64,000 nt of DNA from Paramacrobiotus metropolitanus. Its lineage: Eukaryota > Tardigrada > Eutardigrada > Parachela > Macrobiotidae. The notes under the pieces were generated by a model. The model was not told the DNA's origin. It did no database searches and saw nothing but the letters and a program-made list of their open reading frames with translations. The position numbers and the translations under genes are program-made. The stretch spans positions 124,001-188,000 of the forward strand of contig NW_026570226.1 of NCBI RefSeq assembly GCF_019649055.1, read 5' to 3'. Positions within the stretch are counted from its first letter, which is position 1. Each line of letters begins with the position of its first letter. This document shows, piece by piece, positions 57,775 to 64,000 of this stretch.

Positions 57775-60700
57775 ACCAAAATTTAATAGCATCGTACCTG
57801 TATGTTGTGCTATCAGCTGCAACACAACGCATAAATTGCTGATAATAATAAATATCATTATGAACGATGTCGATTATTCTTGGATAGTCTTGTTCCTGTA
57901 TATGTCTGAATAATTTCAATCTCAGTTTTGGTTCTTCTGAAAGTTTTTAAACATTTGTAGAAGAAGCATGCTGTGGTCACCTTTGACGAGTTGTTTATAT
58001 AAGAACAATAAATATGAATGTGCGATACTTACGTAATGGCTTAAGGAAAGCTTAAGCATACATCACACATAATGCTAGAGTTATGATTTGCCTAAAATAT
58101 TTTGTTTTATTGATTTTTTTTTGCACTTATATATATAATAATCAGGTGATTACCGTGTGCAATAAGTTTTATCTGCTACGAAATAGATTAACAGCATTTA
58201 GCAGATGGCTGTGTCCTTGTGCGTGCTGCATTTTTATTGGTAGATCAGAGTCATCAGACATCCTTGCTTTTTTGTTTTATTACCGAAAGTAAAATTTCAT
58301 TATGATATGGTTGTAATTTGTATGCAGGACAAGCGTTTCAGAACTGTGACAACCTTGAGTACGTAAGCCGTGTGAGGCAGAGTAACTTATGGTCAGTTAT
58401 AGACACTGGAAAGAATTAAAAAAACACGAAATTAATATTAAAAGGCAGCAGGGATTGCAAGAAAAACAAGAAAAAAACTTGTAGAATTGAGATTTGGCTT
58501 TGTATTGCATATCTACTCCTATATCTTCTTGCATAACGTATCAATGTAATATGACAATATAAATGTATTGCATATTTACTCGAGTTGTAAGTACGAAACA
58601 AAGGTAAAGCGCAAAATAATTTCTGTACTGTAGAGCGTCATCGCGTTATTGTAAATCTACCGACAAGCACAAATCTATTCTTTCCAGGGTGGACAGAATG
58701 ATGCTATTCAATGCTACTCTTTTTGATATCGCTTATAAGTTTAAATTACCGCTATTCTGAAATTCTGAAATGTTATAGAAAACCAAAACAGTGAAAACCG
58801 CTTTCTGTGTTCTGTGCAGTTACTGTACGTATAATTTTTTTGATTTTTTGTTACATGGCTACACGCTGGATGGAATCAGAAAGTACGAGTACCTCATAAC
58901 TGCCGTACTATCATCATCTACTTTCAATACTTACTACTGCCGACATTAAATTTTCTCATAAGCATTGTCGATGGTTTTAAAAAATAGTTACGTAATGCTG
59001 GATTGCGCCTTTTGGATGTCCAGATAACTGCTGGCGACTGCATTAATTAGCCTAGACCGGGTCATAAGTACGAGTAATACGCGCTGTGGTTTGCGGAGTT
59101 GTTAAAAACAGGCATGACTACTGCTATCGTGCATTTAGGTTCGAAAGCTGTCACAATTAATCTTGTCAGATGCCCTAATCTGTCCTGTATTAGTTACCCG
59201 TTCACGTACGAAAATGTAAAGTCCCTGGAGCAACATACCGACAAGAATTTCTTTAATTGCGTCATAATCGTTTCCTGATCGTTTATATTATACAGGAAGC
59301 GGGCAAATGGGTAAAACGTTTTGATATCGTCTGCACGGTCTCGTGCGGTATACATGCCAGCTCAATAACGACATTATGGTAACCTTTACCATCTTGGCGA
59401 GGCAAAGATAGCCAGCGTGTTATATTAAATATTGTGTGAATATATGCTTAACGAGCTAATTGTTGGTTTCAATTTAATATTGGTACTGTTCTCTAAAAAG
59501 TTCTAATGCATACGAATACATCAAATCTGGCCATGGCACTGTTTTTTGAGCGCACTGTAAGTGCATATTTGACGCCAGAGCGATACATGCGCGAGAAGAA
59601 AACTTTTAATCTTCAGTTAACTTGCCGTAAATCCACGGGAAGCCGGCGTAAAGGATTTGTTTGTATAATAATTATACCCTTTCCGCTTTGCTCGTTTCCT
59701 TTTCCTCTCGGTCTACAACTGTAAGCACAGTTGCCACGCTGCTGTTTCTTCGTTTTTGATCCTAATCAAAACCGCACAAGCGCATATATACGTCACGGTA
59801 ATCTTTTATACCGTGTTCTGGTGGTACTCCGTACACTGCACACAGTACAATACATGCCGCTCTTTCCGCTCGCATATTCACAATTTACAGAATCTGGTGA
59901 AGACAAATTAAAACGGTAAGCAGATATTTAGGTAATACACCTCCAGTATATTAAAAGAAAAATACTGTTCAACGCACTCCGTAGTCCGTACAACGCAAGA
60001 ATTACATATGTGCTTAAGACAACCGCGCCTAACATAAGTGTATCCGTACTTGAAGTACAGGCTTTCGACAAATACAATCGATACAGTACTAATTAGCTGT
60101 TTAATTTAATTGTGACATCAATTTCGAAAACCATTTTTTAAGCACAGCAATAATTGCAAGCTTAATCACGCGGCATTCCTGGTCGACAGTTATGTAGACC
60201 GCAGAAATAACATGCGATGTGGCGGAAAATGGATATGTTTTATGCGCATTCGAATGAAATTATGGCGGTAACGTGACTGTAAATTGGTTACTGAAATTAA
60301 TAAGTTTGTGATACTCGACTATCTCCATTTCCGCATGCGTTGGAAACATTTTCAATTATTGGACATCGGCCCTTATTTATGCCTGCCGAATGACTGTAGC
60401 TGGGCTGACATCCCGCCACGCAACGATATTGGGTGGTAAAATTTTAATAAGACACTGCCGTAGCATAAGTGTCGTAGCACTATTAATATAATTGTGTATG
60501 CAAATCTGCATACTATCTCCAGCTGTTTCGGTTAAAGATTTTTATAAAAGGCTATATCAAACTAAACTCAATAACAGCAATTTAACGTCAGATTGTCAAT
60601 GCTGTCACTCGGCGGTATTCTTTGCGGAAACGATTAACGATGGTTATGTGTACGTCTTCACCGCAAACAAGACTGCATCTGCAGCTGTCAAGTGAACCAC

Positions 60701-62949
60701 GAAGAAAAAGTGGTTATTCTAATTTATTAAGTGGTTTTCTCTGTAATATGTTTGCAATCCAAAAAGATAGAATTGTGTACAAACGTTGGAAACCGCAGGA
60801 AACCAGACAATCTTTTGTGTTTCAAGATTTACAGATACAGCGGGAATTTCGAAGGGAATTCATATTGTGCTAAATTTCAGTGACCGTATGTATTTCGCAT
60901 TATAACGATTAATTATAACTAGTTGCAAGTGGCAAAAATTACTTTTCTGCTCGCGTAAATTAAAAAACGTCAAATTTTTTCGTGCTATCGTCAGAGAAAG
61001 CCAGCATATACATAGCTGCGTACAAAAGTGTTTCGTAAAACTAGATTTGCTTCGCTCTAGCGTTCGACATCTGTGTGGTTCAATAATCATAGAGTAATAT
61101 GCTTATGCATATTGTGTACCATAAGAAGCAAAAAGTATGCTAGTGCAGAAAACTGTTCTTAAAATTGCGCGTCCCTTTTTGTCGTTCCTGCATAGGCATA
61201 CAGACTACTCTACACTTTCCTTTGGAGTAACCTTTGTAAACATCGATAGTCGACAGTACATTTTATAGGCAAACCGCTCTTTCAAATTGTTTTGGCTATC
61301 AAACGGTATAATAGACCGAACAACATTAGATTTAAAAATTCACTGCACATAACAAATCATATGTAATTATCGTGGTAAAGTATGCTGCATTAGCCATGAA
61401 AGTATTCCCATCCATAAACCTATTCAAACATGCTGTTATTCATCCACCATAAACTGTCATGTGGCATGTTGTTGTGAGTGATATCAATTAAGTATCCCAA
61501 AAAAGTCCGTTTATGAGTCGGCTGTCGTAATCCGGAATCAGATGATATATGGCTGTGTTGGTTGCCTTTTTTCTGGATTAGGGAGCAGGTAGAGCAGGGC
61601 AGTCGGGACGGCGGGAAGAGGCAAATATAGCTATTCCACATGACAAGTTAGTCAAGCAGACTAAACAGATAGTCAATTTTTGGGAAATACGATTACTTTC
61701 TGGAGAGAAAGCTATTATGTACAATGTTGTGTGTAGTCAGTTCGTCTCTTAACAGCGGCATCCGGGGGATCGGCGATCGCGGAGCTAGTTTGTTGGATCA
61801 GTGATAAGATGCCGGCACTTCCATTGCCGCGCAGAATTACAGCACTGCTCCATCTGATAACACTAACTCTTTGTGGCGCATGCTGTTAACGGTTACGTCT
61901 AACCAACGTTATTCCTGAGATTTTACACGTCGTAAAAAAAGACGTTCTTTTCCAGTTGTACAATACGGACCGTAGTAAAAATTGCATCTTCCCTATGGTT
62001 TCCGCGCACAACCAAGCCAATTATATTCCAGAACCACGCTCACACGCTGGCTGGGGTTATACAAGCTGTGCCCGCCTGTTCCCGTTTGATTCATGACCGT
62101 TGGTTCGTGTATTTGTGTTTTTACATGGGCGTATGATCATCCCGGTTTTATATGGTAACCCTGTCATGTTGGCATGTCCTTAACGGCATCCATAGAAAAA
62201 CTTATATACCTTGTAAATTGCCAGTTGAATTGTGACGTTATGTATATGCCCCGCAATGTATATTGCTGTGCTATGTACATATTCGTCGTCGCCTCTTTTT
62301 ACTTGAAGCACTCTTCATGACTGTAGCGAGCGTGTGTCTGTGTGTGTTTTTCGTGCGGAGCAGTGTTGCGGGTGTGTGGGATCCTGAATGGTATGTTTAA
62401 TTCTTCGACTGTGAACGCCCTTTTCCTGTACTGCCCGAAACATGCCGACCCTGGCCAACACACTTAAGAAATTGGATAGATGAAATCAATTATTAACATT
62501 TGGCCAAGCGAGTGTCGCCTGTTTTGTGTGTACACACAACTTTGCCCCAATACACTGAATGGGATATACGTATTCGGCTTTTTTCTTTTCTTATTACCCC
62601 TGCTCATTTCAATTGCATTATACAAGTCACGATATGTTGCCGACTTTTGCCAGCTCTCGGGTGTAGCAACAATGCCCGCATACATCGCTGCAGCGGCATA
62701 TAACCCGGCTTAAGGAACGCACGGGAGTCGCCATCATGCACATTGGGAATGTAATTTGCAACAAATCGGATAACACGGGAATGTTATATATGCAAATGCA
62801 CCGCCGCGGTTGGGGCTACTACGACGACAAAAACACGCTCTTGTGTACTGTACCGTAAAACGTCGCCGACATTTTGGTGTGCCGCCGAGTATATATATTG
62901 CATACGCAGTGCTGTGTGTGCCGCCGAAAAATTGGCCCGTTTCGGTAAC
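57775..62949. other. Long intergenic region upstream of the GPCR gene
   Basis: 5.2 kb of AT-rich DNA, the largest gap in the window. AATAAA at 57847-57852 suits the Ly6-like gene. Many short frames exist (for example 59506-59919 and 62464-62713), but none has splice support or recognisable motifs. From about 62300 onward it probably holds 5'UTR or promoter of the receptor gene. Confidence 0.5.
57847..57852 (+). terminator. Poly(A) signal, Ly6-like gene
   Basis: AATAAA 73 nt after the stop codon. Confidence 0.5.
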
Positions 62950-63474
62950 ATGATCCATTCGGATTCGACGTCAACGGGACAGTTATGGAATTATAGTGTG
63001 TTTAATGTAACGTTTCCGGATGTAACGGCACATTATTTCAATAGATCACCAGCCGGAAATATTGTGCCCAATAATGCCCCAACGGAAGCGATCTCTTGCC
63101 AGCAAATCCCGGGGGAAAATATCCCCTTCCCCTCATGCTACACTTGGCCGCAGATTATCCTTTTTGCCTTTTTTATGGCCGTGGTTATGTTTATCATTGT
63201 CTTCGGCAATTTGCTTGTGATAATGCAAGTTCAACATTTTTCATTGTGCTTTGACTGTATTTGTGTGCACCTCGCCATTTACGATTAAGTAATCGGTTTG
63301 TGATTCTGATTGCAGATCGATTATGACCAACACGTCTTTGAAAACCGTTCAAAACTACCTTCTGGTCAGCTTGGCCATAGCTGACTGTATGGTGGGTGCC
63401 ATAATTATGCCTTTCTCCCTTGCCAATGATCTAATGGGATATTGGGCGTTTGGGGATATACTGTGTGATTTTTG
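62950..63474 (+). CDS. Rhodopsin-class GPCR, aminergic-like, 5' part only (runs off the window)
   Basis: Exons 62950-63224 and 63316-63474, joined by an intron with a GC donor (GCAAGT). The N-terminus has several N-glycosylation sites (NYS, NVT, NRS). TM1 ends FIIVFGNLLVI (Asn 1.50). TM2 is YLLVSLAIADCMVGAIIMP, with the sodium-site Asp 2.50 in LAIAD. The first extracellular loop YWAFGDILCDFW has the conserved Trp and the Cys 3.25 for the disulphide. The pattern VQNYLLVSLAIAD with IIMPFSL is typical of amine receptors (octopamine/tyramine, alpha-adrenergic, dopamine, serotonin). The amine-binding Asp 3.32 lies in the next exon, outside the window, so the ligand cannot be named. The second exon ends TG before GTGGGT; 63475-64000 appears to be intron. 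Confidence 0.85.
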
Positions 63475-64000
63475 GTGGGTTCACTAATCATCGTAAACAA
63501 TAAACTGCAAACATTTTATTGTGAACGTTATAGTGGACATAGGCTGCAGTTCAAACATGGCGGATTCTGATTCCTTAATGACGCTTTATTGGCTCATAGC
63601 TGCCTAGTTTATAATAATAAGTGTACACACATGCTATCAGGTGGTTGTTTTTAAACTGAAACCCCCCTACTTATGTTAATGCACAGTTCGGCTGAGTTAA
63701 GTGCACTAGAAATAAGATCGATAACCGATATATGAGAATTTCGAAAGCGGTGCTGATGCGCTAAGTATCAATTAATTCTTTTGTAGAAATGTGACATTTA
63801 ATTAAGACCACTCTACATTACAGTATTGTACACCGTACCTGGCCTTTACACAGGTGCAATTGAGACAACAGTTTTCGCTCTGGCTGTAAAATCTTGCAGA
63901 CTACTTAAATTTACGTTTCCAATGGTGTTTTATAATACTATAGCAATATTGAACGATAGAAAGATTTAAGTAATATTTGGTATGCTGAGTTTTATAGGTA
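63475..64000. other. Intron of the GPCR gene (to window end)
   Basis: Starts with a GTGGGT donor. No TM3 exon with a DRY motif was found before the end of the window. Confidence 0.5.

Noticed and set aside
62464-62713. Overlapping 67-77-codon frames upstream of the GPCR
   Set aside because: Hydrophobic runs on both strands, with no conserved motif and no in-frame splice to the receptor exons.
1-64000. tRNA, rRNA or other structured RNA genes
   Set aside because: No convincing tRNA B-box with matching acceptor stem and no rRNA-like stretch was found by eye; a tRNAscan or Rfam search would settle it.

Overview
This 64 kb window is nuclear DNA from an animal. Its genes are split into many short exons with GT-AG (and a few GC-AG) introns, from 57 nt to about 3.1 kb. 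Products are metazoan: augmin, nuclear cap-binding protein, peflin, six-EF-hand calbindins, a Ly6/quiver-type GPI protein and an aminergic GPCR. An endonuclease IV (Apn1/Nfo) gene, a family kept in nematodes and other invertebrates but lost in mammals, argues against a vertebrate. I read it as an invertebrate, probably an ecdysozoan; a tardigrade would fit but is a guess. No prokaryotic genes, rRNA, tRNA, CRISPR array or viral genome was recognised.

Layout. 0.3-7.1 kb, minus strand: AGXT2-like mitochondrial aminotransferase (11 exons), then RNase H1 paralog A, which has lost a catalytic Glu. 8.2-14.6 kb, plus: a HAUS4-like coiled-coil gene and NCBP1/CBP80 (15 exons). 15.1-15.6 kb, minus: SDHAF4. 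17.3-24.7 kb, plus: an A1CF/RBM46/RBM47-type RNA-binding protein; its 3.1 kb intron 5 holds a 1.35 kb inverted repeat and a cluster of palindromic repeats. 25.6-33.1 kb, plus: two tandem calbindin-type genes, the second with a 684 bp palindrome bounded by TTAA. 33.8-36.9 kb, minus: Apn1 endonuclease IV, whose 5' part is repeated as an almost exact 1 kb tandem copy. 38.0 kb, minus: a probable first exon of a DAPIT/ATP5MK-like gene. 38.4-40.2 kb, plus: RNase H1 paralog B with an intact active site. 41.0-41.9 kb, minus: intronless UMP-CMP kinase. 43.0-45.3 kb, plus: peflin. 47.0-49.6 kb, minus: CLP1 with an altered P-loop. 51.9-54.4 kb, plus: CSTF2. 56.3-57.8 kb, plus: a Ly6-type GPI-anchored protein. 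62.95 kb to the end, plus: the first two coding exons of an aminergic-type GPCR.

These are separate housekeeping and signalling genes, not an operon or island. Recurring themes are mRNA cap, 3'-end and editing factors (NCBP1, CLP1, CSTF2, A1CF/RBM47-like), nucleic-acid maintenance (two RNase H1 paralogs, Apn1), mitochondrial proteins (AGXT2, SDHAF4, possibly DAPIT) and calcium sensors (two calbindins, peflin). Exon models were built by hand from splice signals, family conservation and reading-frame arithmetic; each complete coding model closes in frame. The points most worth a second look are the catalytically altered RNase H1 paralog, the CLP1 P-loop Lys-to-Arg change, the indel-only Apn1 duplication (possibly an assembly error), the GC-AG introns, and the two large inverted repeats.
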